Shown here piece by piece: positions 1 through 10,097 of a DNA stretch of 64,000 nucleotides. Both the position numbers and the translations under genes were made by a program. Below the pieces are notes generated by a model that ran no database searches, was not told the DNA's origin, and saw nothing but the letters and a program-made list of their open reading frames with translations. Position 1 is the first letter of the stretch. Each line of letters begins with the position of its first letter. Origin of the DNA: Heterohyrax brucei (Eukaryota > Chordata > Mammalia > Hyracoidea > Procaviidae); the NCBI GenBank assembly GCA_028571685.1, contig CM053146.1, positions 114,737,431 to 114,801,430 of the forward strand. The letters run 5' to 3'.

Positions 1-128
1 TAATGTTAATTCAGGAGCTTTTCTTGAAAGCAGCTTAGACATTAGATCACCTGTTGTTGTTGGACACCATTGAGTTGGTTCCAACTCCTAATAACCATGT
101 GCACAAGAGAATGAAATACTGCATGGTC

Positions 129-326
129 TTACTCCATGCCCACAGTCATTTTTATGCTTGAGACCATTGTTGCAGCCACTGTGTCAGTCCATCTTGTTGA
201 GGATCTTGGTCTTTTTTGCTGACCCTCAACTTTACCAACATGATATCCTTCTCCAGAGACTGCTTCCTCCTGACATGTCCAAACTCTGTTAGAGGATGTC
301 TTGCCATCCTTACTTCCAATTACCAC
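129..326 (-). pseudogene. RTE C-terminal region fragment
   Basis: Minus-strand translation contains HVGKVEGQQKRPRSSTRWTD followed by TVAATMVSS, which resembles the C-terminal end of RTE/BovB-type polymerase proteins downstream of the reverse transcriptase. It is the 3' part of the twin-primed element. Short and degenerate. Confidence 0.7.
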
Positions 327-1042
327 TGGTTTTACTTGCTATCCAAGTAGCAGTGGTTGTGCTGGTTGCATAGTCAATCAATTCTTTGTGGTATAAGGAT
401 TCTCTGTATTGCTTCCATCTTCTTTTGATGCTTCCTGGGCCATTTAATATTTTACCTGTAGAACATTTCACTATTGAAACTCAAGGGTTGATTTTTTTTT
501 TTTTCCAATTCTTTCAGCTGGAGAAATCCAGAGCATATTATTCCCTTTTGGCTTTCTATCTCCAGGTCTTTGTACGTGTCATTGTACTACTTTATCTTCC
601 CAAGCCACCCTTTGAAGTCTTCTGTTCAGTCCTTTACTTCATTTCTTCCTTTTGCTTTACCTACTCAATGTGCAAGAAAAGTTTCAGAGTATTCGGATAC
701 CAGTGAGGTCACTCATGGCAGACAGATTTCAGCTGAGCCTCTAGGCTAAGACAGACTAGGAAGAATGTCCCAACAATCTGTTTCTGAAAAGGAATTAGCC
801 AGTGAAAACCTTACAAATAGCGACAGAATATTGTCAGAAATAGTCCAGAAAATGAACCTTCCAGATCAGAAAGCACTCAAAAGACAACTGAGAAAGAGCT
901 GACTCCTTGAAGTAGAATCAACCTTTATGACATGGATGGAGGCAAGCTTTTGCAACATTCACTTGCTGATGTATCATGACTCAAAATGAGAAGAAACAGC
1001 TGCAAACATACATGAATAATCAGAACGCTGGGTGTACAAAGT

Positions 1043-1760
1043 ATGAATATAGAAAAATTGGAAATTGTCAGAACTGAAATGGAATCCAAAAATATCAATA
1101 TCCTAGGCATCAGTGAACCAAAATGGACTGGTAGTGACCATTTTGAATCAGACAATTGTATGGTCTTATATACCAGGAATGACAGCTTGAAGAGGAATGG
1201 TGTTGCAGTCATTGTTAAAAAGAACATTTCAAGATCTATCCTGAAGCACATTACTGTCAGTGGTAGGATAGTATTTATGTGCCTACAAGGAAGCCAGTTA
1301 ATGTGACAATTATTCAAATTTATACATCAACCACTAAGGCCAAAGAGGAAGAGACTGAAGATTTTTAGCAACTTCTGCAGTCCCAAATAGATTAAACATG
1401 CAGTCAGGATGCATTAATAGTTACTGACAACTTTTGGACTGCAAAAATTGGAAACAAAGAGGAAGGAGTGGTAATCAGAAAATACAGCCTTGGTGATAGA
1501 AATGATGCCAGAGATCGTGTGATAGAATTTTGCAAGATCAATGACTTGTTCATTGTGAATACCTTTTCACATCAACATAAAAAGTGACTATGCACATGAA
1601 CCTCACCAGATGGAATGCTCAAGAATCAAACTGATGACATCTGTGGAAAGAGCCAATGGAAAAGTTCAATATCATCAGTCAGAACAAGACCAGATGCTCA
1701 CTGAGGAACAGACCATCAGCTGCTTGTATGAAAGTTCAAACCAAAACTGAAAAAAAGTTA
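1043..1760 (+). pseudogene. RTE endonuclease domain (APE-type), broken
   Basis: The translation starts MNIEKLEIVRTEME and contains ILGISEPKWTG, the region with the catalytic Glu of APE-type endonucleases. After a frameshift near 1290 it continues as NVTIIQIYTSTTKAKEEE and later SPDGMLKNQTDDICGKSQW. A stop at 1702-1704 immediately precedes GTDHQLL, which holds the catalytic Asp-His of the family. These nicking endonucleases start target-primed reverse transcription. This copy cannot make a functional enzyme. Confidence 0.85.
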
Positions 1761-3279
1761 GAACAAGCCCACAAGAGCCAAAGGTAGGACCTTGAGTATA
1801 TCCCACCCAAGTTTAGAAACCATCTCGAGAGCAGGTGATTTTCAATCACCTGAGGGAGAGAAAAAATATTGGTGTAAGACCGAATCCTATTGTTTTCAGC
1901 TTTTCTCACATGCTTTTTCTAGATTCTGCTCTTCTCGATATTTTTACTTCGTTTTGTTTTTGTGTTTTTTTTTTTTTTTCAGAGATCAATACAACCACTG
2001 ATAGCCAGATACTTTAAGAGATGTTTTAGGTAAGCATGGAGAGGAAGGGGAAAAATATGGCAAAGTGTCTATTAATAAACAAAGAAAGAACATGAACAAG
2101 GATTCCACAGTGCTTTTTGGCAGTGTCTGCCTTCAAGTAACATATTAATTTCTTATTATGCAGGAAGTTATTTTTCAAATAAGCAGCTTTGATATGAACA
2201 GGTGACATTGCTAATGAAAACTATTGGCAACTCTATATTTTGAATACAGAATAAGATTTTAGGGGCACATTTAGGATGAGATTTGTAAATAACTTACATA
2301 ATTTATTTTCTATAAGTTTACTGTATAATGAAGCATGAAATATGTTTCTTTAAACTACAATAGCTTGATAGGTTTAGGTAATTATTTTAAAAATACTGGT
2401 AAATAGGAACTCATACTTAAGTATTCTCTACTTTTTTTTCCTAAAAGCACACTAGATAAAGTTAATTTTTGTATGAGAATGATTTTTAAACCATATATTT
2501 TTTTTTAATTTTTCTCTATAGTGGTCATTTTTATGTGAAACAAATTATTTTAGGCCTACTTTCAGTCAGAGTAGTTAGGCTGCTAGCTCTGCTATGGTTG
2601 AATTTCATTTGAACTGTGTAATAGTATGATACTTTTTCAGAATTTAATAACTGAGTCAAATATTTAATAGTCAGAGCTTTCATTAAATTAAAAAGAAACC
2701 AGGATATATTTTTAGAAGAGCTAACTTATTTTTCTTATCAGTTTTATCAACTTTAGAAACAAAGGAAGTGAATGAAACCAATCTTTTTGTGTGCCTCAAT
2801 GGACGTTAATGGTATAACTTCAGCAAATAATTTATTTCAGTATATATTGTCTTCCAGAAGACTTGGGAAGCACCAGATGGAAGGAATAACAGTACTTCTA
2901 CCTCTACTGAACAGCAATTGTACCATGTAAACCTCTTGTCTGCTGCATGAGCATTCTTTTTAATACTCACATGGATTTTCTACATCAGTTTTATGTTGTA
3001 CATTGCCAGCTTTGCATTGCCTAAGAGTTTTCAGTTAAATACAGTGACTTGTTTTGAAATACAGGGAGAAGGCTAAGAATTGAAAGACTTTATTTCCAAG
3101 TATCATTCTATACATAGATGACAAAAGAACATTAAATGAGTTAATTTACAAGTACCCCTGGAAAGAGAATGTTTTTACATTAAAGCATGTTGTAAACCTT
3201 TTTAATTAAATTGCTCTGTGCTGCGCACTCTCTTCCCGCAGGGTTCCTTTGACCTCTCACCTCTTACTTTATCCCACAG

Positions 3280-3389
3280 GCACTCCACTGCTGGTTCGGA
3301 GAAGCAGTGACCCAGCACCTGGCCCACCTGCTGATATCCAGCCAAGTGCTTCACACCCCAGTGGCCAAAGTTTGCAGCCTGTTGTTTCA
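3280..3389 (+). CDS. PARD3B: Internal exon of PARD3B (Par-3 family cell polarity regulator)
   Basis: Partial coding exon. A pyrimidine-rich tract ending in cccacag (AG at 3278-3279) precedes it. Read in phase 1 (the Gly codon is split across the upstream intron), it encodes a proline/serine-rich linker containing TPLLVRRSSDPAPGPPAD and then QPSASHPSGQS. The VRRSSDP motif is shared by PARD3 and PARD3B, and the following residues resemble PARD3B, in the linker between the N-terminal oligomerisation domain and PDZ1. Par-3 proteins are scaffolds at tight junctions and the apical cortex. The donor is ambiguous: GT at 3390-3391 (TCA then gtaggt) gives 110 nt, while GT at 3394-3395 gives 114 nt. No stop lies within the exon in this frame. 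Identification is from memory of the family. A coding exon is very likely and the paralogue assignment is probable. Confidence 0.85.
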
Positions 3390-3537
3390 GTAGGTATCCT
3401 GCCATTTGCATTTCTAATAAAAGATCAAAAGACCTTATCCACAGACTTAACTGAACGTAACAGTCTTAAGTAGATCATTCTATAAAGATCTTTCAGTAGA
3501 ATATATAGTATTGTAATAATAAGTAGCATGAGCTATA

Positions 3538-3603
3538 AGTAGTGTACAGTTATAATGCTAACTATTATTTACATAGCATTGATTATGAGCCAAGTATTTT
3601 TTT
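3538..3603. repeat. Left copy of a ~60-bp direct repeat flanking an AfroSINE
   Basis: Shares the core atttacatagcattgat and then tatgagccaa plus a T-run with 3716-3779. The two copies differ by small indels and substitutions. They abut the SINE fragment at 3604-3715 directly. Confidence 0.8.
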
Positions 3604-3715
3604 AGGAAAGGGTAGAACTGTCCTACAGAGTTTCCAAGGAGCACTTGATAGATTCAAACTGCCAACCTGTTGGTTAGCAGCTGTTCCACTTAACCACCAT
3701 ACTACTAGGGCTTCC
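3604..3715 (-). mobile_element. AfroSINE, 3'-truncated
   Basis: Matches the minus-strand AfroSINE pattern: gtagaactgtcc, agagtttccaaggagc, a divergent gattcaaactgcca, ttggttagcagctg, then cacttaaccacc. The 3' third (the gtcgagtcgattccgactc part) is missing at the left edge. This is unusual because LINE-mobilised SINEs normally lose their 5' end. Confidence 0.85.
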
Positions 3716-3779
3716 ATGTAGTGATAATGTTAATTATTATTTACATAGCATTGATATTATGAGCCAAATATTTTTTTTA
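3716..3779. repeat. Right copy of the ~60-bp direct repeat
   Basis: Partner of 3538-3603; see that entry. Confidence 0.8.
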
Positions 3780-3965
3780 AGTACTTTGCACGTATCTCAA
3801 CTTCGGTATCAGGGTAAGCATACATTTTTATCTCCATTTTTATTGATAATGAAATTGAAGCAGAGAAAGGTTTACTAATTTTCCTGAGTCACATAGCTAT
3901 TAAGTGGCAAAGACAAGAGTTTAACCCAGGTGATCCCACTCCAAAATTTAACTTTTTAACTTGTA
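3780..3965 (-). mobile_element. MIR SINE (ancient mammalian)
   Basis: Reads as a reverse-complement MIR: tttttattgataatgaaat, then gaagcagagaaagg, cacatagctattaagtggca, and a degenerate box corresponding to taacccaggt. The order matches the MIR core and 5' region. Strongly diverged. Confidence 0.7.
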
Positions 3966-3972
3966 CTTTTTA

Positions 3973-4128
3973 CCAGTTGCAGCCCAAACATTTCTGTTTC
4001 ATAGTGACCCTGTGTGTGTGTCACAGCTGAACTGTGACTGACGTTTAGATCACAAGGATTTTCTACTTAGGCATCTCTTGGCAGAGTCAAACCCCCAACC
4101 CTTTGATTAGAAGCCAAGCATATTAATT
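3973..4128 (-). mobile_element. Diverged AfroSINE (long-form subfamily)
   Basis: Degenerate minus-strand SINE with atagtgaccctgtgtg, aaggattttcta and aaccctttgattagaagcc in the expected order. The long-form layout with an extra internal block is seen again at 7877, 19146, 34747 and 36671. Confidence 0.5.
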
Positions 4129-5082
4129 TTAGACTGTTAGATTTCCTTTAAACTCCTATTTCATAATGCCTAAAGGTATAGTTCATATTTTTTCAGTCTG
4201 TTATATCAGTGCTTTGCAAAGTCATCCCATAGAGAACACTGTTACAGCTTCAAGCTATGATATCATGAGTATGTGGTTCAGGTATTACATTTCTATTAAA
4301 GAACAATATTATTACTTATCAAAATTGCTTGTAACAAGATACACTTATAACTAATAAGTTATGTGGGAAATAATTTCCTGAAGAGATGATGCCTTCCTTT
4401 CACATAGGATGATGAGAATTTCTGCTAAATCCTTAGTTCCTTTGAAGAAATGTTATTGCAGATCATGCATTCAGATAGATGTTAGTTAGATTTGATTAAT
4501 GGTTATATATGAATATAATAGGTCATCTTCAGTAATGTAACTGTAGTAATTAGTTTTCTAAAAGCAGGACTCCTATTTTTAAGTCTCACTGTCTCTAGTT
4601 TCTAAAGGTGGAGTGGAACATTTTGCAGGTATATAGGGATGTTGAATGAGCTACAGAGATTCTCCCAGTTTGTTACATAATATTCTTACCAAGAACTAGT
4701 GCTGGTGTGTATGAGGTAGAAATCATTACACCAAATCATTAGACATTTAATAATAGATTTGTAGCAATACTTTACCACCTTTCTTAAACAACAAAGCAAG
4801 TGATCAGAAAATATTTGGATATAATATCCTATTACACATTCTGTCCTTTTAAGAAAAAGTATTTAATGGAACATTAATAAAAATCAGGTGTGTGCTTTCT
4901 ACTTTAATAATGAGTACAAACAGGAGCAGTATGTGGTATGTATTTTTTTAAAACAAACCTGACTGAGACCATGCTAATCTAGAGTATGTTGCACTGGGGA
5001 AAGAGAAGAACTATATAAGAGAGAAAAGAATTACATGAGAGAGAAAAACACAGTTTACTGCTGATTTTTATCTTGTCAACAA
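4129..5082. other. Unassigned intronic DNA
   Basis: AT-rich intron sequence; no gene or recognisable repeat. Confidence 0.5.
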
Positions 5083-5235
5083 CAAAACAACAACCTGCTA
5101 CCACTGAGTTGATTCTGAGTCATAGTCATCCTAAAGGACAGATAGAACTGCCCACAAAGATTTCAGGTGGATTTGACTGTTGGCCTTTCAGTTAAGAAGT
5201 CACATCACCTAACCACTGTACCACTGGGATTTCCT
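5083..5235 (-). mobile_element. AfroSINE
   Basis: Minus-strand copy with actgagttgattctgagtca, aggacagatagaactgccc and, at the right end, ctaaccactgtaccactggg. The A-rich stretch at 5083-5092 is the complement of the T-rich SINE tail. Confidence 0.85.
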
Positions 5236-5973
5236 AATACTGATTTATGTGTTACTGTGTTTAGGTGCAGAAAACTCACCAATATTTATTTTCCTATTTC
5301 TATAACTTAGACTTTGTGCTTTGAGCAACTGAAGACATTATAAAGTTGCCTTTCTTAGCAGAAATGAGCACTGCTATGTTTCTAATAGTTATTTTAACCT
5401 CCCTAAAATATGAAGGACTTCAGTTGTTTCCAAGATGCAATGTGAAGAAAATGGATATTATATTATTTGTGCTGAATACGCTAATTGTGCTGAATACGCT
5501 GATTCAAGAAGAAATGTGGGCATACCAAATCCTTGCTGCTAACCCTTACGCAGATGGTCAAATATTGGCCCAAAATACATTTGTCTCAATGGTAAAATGA
5601 AAGGAAAAAAATAAAAACAAAAAGCTGTATTTTCATCTTTCCTTTGATATTCTCTGTGGATGATGAATATAGACCTGAGACTTAAGGAATAGAGTCTCAT
5701 CCTTGCCTTACCAGGTAACTTCTATTAAAAAATAATCTCCGTGAATAATTCCAGCCTCAACTTGCCAAGGTACAAACACTGGACCTGATTTATCTTTCTC
5801 TATCTGGTGCTAAAAACACAGGAATTGCACAGTGTATGTTTATTGGACTTAGGAATATAAGATGTGTATTACTGGGTGAAGTTTTGGGAAGTTAACCAAC
5901 TTAATCTCACTCTACTGTTCTCTCTGCTTCTCTAAAGAAGTCTAACAGATAAATGTTTATCTGCTCTAAGATC
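5236..5973. other. Unassigned intronic DNA with a short tandem duplication
   Basis: No gene seen. An 18-bp unit containing tgtgctgaatacgct is repeated twice at about 5468-5504. Otherwise AT-rich intron. Confidence 0.5.
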
Positions 5974-6037
5974 AGGTCTACCCTAGCAAACAGATGGATA
6001 GCTTAACATTCCTATTGTACAAGGGGTAAGGAAAGTT
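5974..6037. repeat. Left copy of a 63/64-bp direct repeat around an RTE fragment
   Basis: Nearly identical to 7122-7184. Shared blocks are aggtctaccctagcaaacag, atagcttaacattcct and gtaaggaaagtt; I see four differences. Confidence 0.9.
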
Positions 6038-6122
6038 AAAAATGGAAGACATTTTAGGAATGTCTATTCTAACCTAGAAGAAAGAAAAGAAAGAAAAATG
6101 GGGGGAAAGAAGGAAGATAGAT

Positions 6123-6599
6123 TTACTCACAGTGTTGCTGTGAGTAAAGGTGCCACTGAGTACAAGAGAATGGAACACTGCCTGGCCCTGTGCCGTGCCC
6201 ACAGTTGTTATGCTTGAGCCATTGTTGCAGCCACTGTGCCAAACCATTTGTTGAGAATCTACTTCCTTTTTGCTGACTGTCTGCTTTACCCAGTAAGATG
6301 TTGTACTCCGGGGACAGATCCTGCCTTACTACATCTCCAAAGTATGTAAGATGTAGTCTTGTCATCCTTGCTTTTATGGAGCACTCTGGTTGTACTCCTT
6401 TCAAGACAAATCTGTTTGTTCTTTGGTCGGTCTCTGGTATGTTCAGTATTCTTCTCCCACACCGTAATTCAAAGATATCAATTCTACTCTCTTTCTTAGT
6501 CATTGTCCAAATTTTACCAGCATGTATTGCTGTTGAAAATACTATGGTTTGGGCCAGATGCACGTTAGTCTTTGTGGTGATATTTTTACTTTTCAACAC
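6123..6599 (-). pseudogene. Remnant RTE polymerase C-terminal ORF
   Basis: A 158-codon open stretch. The RIDIFELRCGRRIL motif corresponds to the RIDAFELWCWRRLL-like motif of RTE-clade proteins. It lacks the reverse-transcriptase catalytic core and has no downstream partner, so it is a fossil rather than a gene. Confidence 0.85.
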
Positions 6600-7075
6600 T
6601 TTAAAGAGGTCTTTTGCAGCAGATTTTACTTATGCAATGTCTTTTTGATTTTTTGACTGCTGCTTCCATGGTTATTGATTGTGGATTCAAGTAACATGAG
6701 ATCTTTGACAGCCTGAATTTTGTCTCCATTTATAGTGGTGTTGCTTATTGGTCCAGTAGTGAGGATTTTTGTTTCCTGTATGATGAAGTATAATCCACAC
6801 TGAACACTGTGGTTTTTGATCTTCATCAGTGTTTCAAGTCGTTTTCACTTTCAGCGTCATTTACATTATGTGTCTTCCTCTAATGTAGTCGTGTAGTCCA
6901 GCTTCTTGGATTGTTTCCTGAGTACACAGATTGAATAGGAATGGTCAAAGCATAGAACACTGACTGACACACACCTTTCCTGAGTTTCAACCATGCGGTG
7001 TTCTTTTGTTCTGTTTGAACAACTGCCTCTTAAGCCCTGGACAGATACTTCATGAGCACAATCAAGTTTTCTGCA
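6126..7075 (-). mobile_element. RTE-clade LINE fragment (C-terminal and RT region)
   Basis: Minus strand. The longest open stretch, 6123-6599, encodes KNITTKTNVHLAQTIVFSTA, GKIWTMTKKESRIDIFELRC, then GRRILNIPETDQRTNRFVLK. This is the conserved region downstream of the RT in RTE/BovB polymerases. 6626-6826 continues upstream in another frame (TTGPISNTTINGDKIQAVKD and a GSSSQKIKK segment). Further RT-region sequence reaches about 7075. Frames are broken and both ends are truncated. Confidence 0.85.
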
Positions 7076-7121
7076 AAACTTTATTCATATATCTCTGTAT
7101 TTCTGTATGTGTGGACTATTT

Positions 7122-7184
7122 AGGTCTACCCTAGCAAACAGTAGATAGCTTAACATTCCTGTTGTACAAGGAGTAAGGAAAGTT
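7122..7184. repeat. Right copy of the 63/64-bp direct repeat
   Basis: Partner of 5974-6037. It does not abut the RTE fragment: about 45 bases of other sequence lie between. Confidence 0.9.
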
Positions 7185-7490
7185 GTGAGAATTTTTAAAT
7201 CATGACTAACTCAAATAGGAATGTGTTTTTCGTATAAAATGCTCACTAGATATCAAAGACTTAAGTGTAATAAAAGAATGTAAAATGTTTCATGAATAAC
7301 TTTCATAATGACTACATGTTGAAATAATATGTTTGATATATTGAGTTAAATAAAACATATTACTAAAATTATTACCTGTTTTTTAATTTTTTAAAAAACA
7401 CAGTTTATAGAAAATTTAAAATTATATCTGTGGCTCTCATTCTACTTCTATTGGACAATGCTGCCCTAATTAGAAGTAAAAGTGGATTAA

Positions 7491-7653
7491 AAAAAAACAA
7501 AACACTGCCATCAATTTGATTCTGACTCATAGCAACACTATAGGACAGAGTAGAACTGTTCCACAGAGTTTTCAAAGACCACCTGGTGGATTTGAAGCAA
7601 TGATCTTTTTGTTAACAGCTGTAGCACTTAACCACTACTCTACCAGTGCTTTC
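7491..7653 (-). mobile_element. AfroSINE with target-site duplication
   Basis: Full-length minus-strand copy: gattctgactcatagcaaca, ctataggacagagtagaact, cacctggtggatttgaagc, tagcacttaaccactactct. Candidate 10-11-bp duplication aaaagtggat on both sides (about 7477-7487 and 7654-7664). Confidence 0.9.
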
Positions 7654-7876
7654 AAAAGTGGATATAGCATTTATAAAGTGGTTTGAGACCTTTGGAGGAA
7701 ATATTTTGAATTCCACATCATTTCTGGACTGTAATACCATGTTTAAGTCTTCCTGAGATAGTCCTAGTTGTTGCTTGTTGTCTTGGTATAATTATTAGTA
7801 GTGCTTCCACTAACTCTCAGAGGTATACAAGTAGGAATAATCTGTTGTGTGGTGCCTATATATAACCCTGTGCTGG

Positions 7877-8079
7877 GTTGTTAAGTGCAGTAATGTTAGT
7901 TTTTGACTCTTAGCAACCCAAGAAGAAGGAGTAGAACTGTCCCATGGAGTTTTCTAGGCTGTAATCTTCAGAGAACAAAACCATCAAGTCATTTTCCTGC
8001 ACAGTGTCTTGATAGGTTTGAACTGCCGACCTTTCACTTAGCAGCTGAGTGCTTAATCATTGTGCCACTTGAACTCCTT
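7877..8079 (-). mobile_element. AfroSINE, long form
   Basis: Minus-strand copy with an extra internal block (aggctgtaatcttcagagaa, then a cttgatag spacer) between the conserved 3' part and the tRNA-like head (gtttgaactgccgacctttc, agcagctgagtgcttaatca). Confidence 0.85.
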
Positions 8080-9011
8080 TATGTAACCCTCTAGTCACTT
8101 TTAGGATTTGTTCACTGATTAGACGATGAGCCTTTTAAGAAAACTATGGAAAAAATACAAACACAGCTTATAAACCAAAGCATGGTGCAGAAGTGGTTTT
8201 GTGTGGCAAGGGGGATAGATGTGGAAATTTCAGATACTTTTCTCTCTATCCTATTCCATAATTCTACTTGATGTTTCCTCCACACTGTGTTTGAGTCCTG
8301 TGATTTGATAAGTGATGATGGATATGGGGATTGTGTGATAATATAGCTGTGTAACAACTAATATGAAAAATAATTGCTTAAAAAGCGTGTTCAATTGCAT
8401 TTCAGTTCAATATCCAAGGAAAGAAAAACAATCAAAATTCCATTTCTTAAGCCGAGTGTTCACATGTGAGTAATTCGCAGATGGCAGAGCCCCCGAGTGG
8501 GTTATATTCAATCATTCCCAAGACATGAAACTTATAACCCACAGCATCAGGACCTGTACAGATGAATATTTGACACATTTGATTATGTTGAAATATTGCC
8601 TTTAAAACCACAGTTGATGATTGTTATTTTTAGTTGCACTTCATTAGGCTTTGCATAGAGAGATGAGTTTTCTCTGATGTGCAGAGAGATAGGTGTTTTT
8701 GAGAAGTTGTGAAAGTTGCACTTGTTTTTTGTTTGCTGGTTAAGTTATTATAGATTGGTTATTTAAGAGGTGTACTCTCAGATATATTGAAATTTAAAAA
8801 GGATTTAAATTAGCAAAATTAGATTTTCTGCAAGCTTTCCATTTTGTATATATTGAGAAACCACTAAATCTGTTTGCTGCTTTGAATAACATCAGGTGAG
8901 CAGCATGGAAATTCGTTTCCTCCCTTCTTCTTTTTATAAGGCTGTCCAGTTACTCAGAACAGCACCGTTAAAACTGTGCCAATGATAATAGCTGTTTATC
9001 TTTCAGGGCAA
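8080..9011. other. Unassigned intronic DNA, repeat-free
   Basis: No repeat family recognised. The stretch 8440-8720 is compositionally mixed and could be conserved non-coding sequence, which cannot be tested from one sequence. Confidence 0.45.
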
Positions 9012-9056
9012 TAGCCAAGCCAAGTGCCGTTGAGTCGGATCCGACTCATATAGCAA
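9012..9056 (-). mobile_element. AfroSINE 3'-end fragment
   Basis: Only the 3' terminal part: agccaagccaagtgccgt, then tgagtcggatccgactca. The GCCAAGCCAAG ending marks the same subfamily as the copy at 18305. Confidence 0.8.
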
Positions 9057-9938
9057 ATCTAATTCTACTGGCTGATTTTGAATTAAAGAAAGAATCCTGG
9101 TAGTGGGATACTTCTGTGAGTTAGCTTATGGGAAGTCTTACCTTCCTTGGCTTGATTGTAACCTGGTGTTCTTGGCTTAAGGGCGTGCCATAAAATCAGG
9201 TTCTTGAAATTGATGTTCCTGAATTTGTGGATAGAAGAGAACTCTAAAACAGATGTGATTTTTTTTTTCTTAATATCCGGTTAACTACTATGGTTGTTTT
9301 GTTAATGGCTGTTTGTAGTTTCCCATTTAACCCCCAAGGCAAATTGATCCTGCAGGGCGAGGAAATTAAAAAGTAGATTCCTGAAAATTATAATGCTGTG
9401 GTTGTTGTCGGGTAGTAAGTGGGGTGGTTTTATTCTAAAAGCATTCTTCGCCTTGCATCACCCCCAAAAGCAAAGAAAATACCAATCTGTTTTTTAAAAG
9501 TCCATTATCTTTAATATATACATTTTGTGTATTTAGAACTATTAAATCGAAGGTTTGCGGTTTCAGAGCGTCTGTGAACTTTGAAGCCTCGTGCCGCGGT
9601 GTGCGCGTGTGTTTCACAAAAAAGACTCGATCACTTTTAACTAATTTTCAGAGAGGACCAAAAGACTAAGAACCACTGTTTGCAGTGTTAGGATTAAATA
9701 ATGTGGAGTACACACCAATTTTCAGATATAATGAATGATAGAGATTAAGAAATGAGAATTGTCACCTCCCCAATGTATTAAATAAATAAGATTATTTCAT
9801 CATATTACTACCATTCCCCTCCAAAACACAGTATGCAAATTCAAAATTTTAAGATGAACAGAAGTTTTTTGGTTACTTTTGAGAGGCAAAAATGCCTCTT
9901 TAGCTAATAACAACATAATTGTTTTCAACAGTAAGTGC
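9057..9938. other. Intronic DNA with a CpG cluster at 9548-9629
   Basis: No repeats recognised. Nine CpG dinucleotides lie in 82 bases (9548, 9558, 9569, 9590, 9595, 9597, 9604, 9606, 9628), in an AT-rich, CpG-poor surrounding. Confidence 0.6.
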
Positions 9939-10097
9939 AAACTAAATGCATTGCAATCGAGTCTGTTCCAACTCATAGCAACCATACAGGACAGAGTATC
10001 ACTGACCCATAGCATTTCCAAAAAGGGCCTTGTGGATATGAACTGCCGACCTTTGGATTAGCAACTGTAGAATTAACCACTACACCACCAGGGTTTC
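9939..10097 (-). mobile_element. AfroSINE
   Basis: Minus-strand copy: ccaactcatagcaaccatac, aggacagagtatcactgacc, atgaactgccgacctttgga, ccactacaccaccagggttt. Confidence 0.9.

Larger units (their letters stand above)
53..1836 (-). mobile_element. RTE-clade LINE (RTE1-type, afrotherian), 5' half inverted
   Basis: Positions 53-690 read on the minus strand: the 3' end and C-terminal region (about 53-350), then a jump to the start of the reverse-transcriptase region (about 375-690). Positions 691-1836 read on the plus strand: 5' leader followed by the endonuclease domain. The two parts are non-overlapping segments of the same family meeting head to head at about 690. Possible 15-bp target duplications lie outside (38-52 and 1837-1851, sharing atcacct). 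The structure fits one insertion in minus orientation with a twin-primed 5' inversion, plus loss of most of the RT core. It is dead. Confidence 0.8.
1..3279 (+). other. PARD3B: Intron of PARD3B upstream of the exon
   Basis: Inferred from the acceptor at 3278-3279 and the plus-strand reading frame of the exon. It contains an inverted RTE copy at 53-1836. From 1852 to 3200 the DNA is AT-rich with a T-tract at about 1963-1979, and I see no gene or recognisable repeat in it. Confidence 0.75.
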
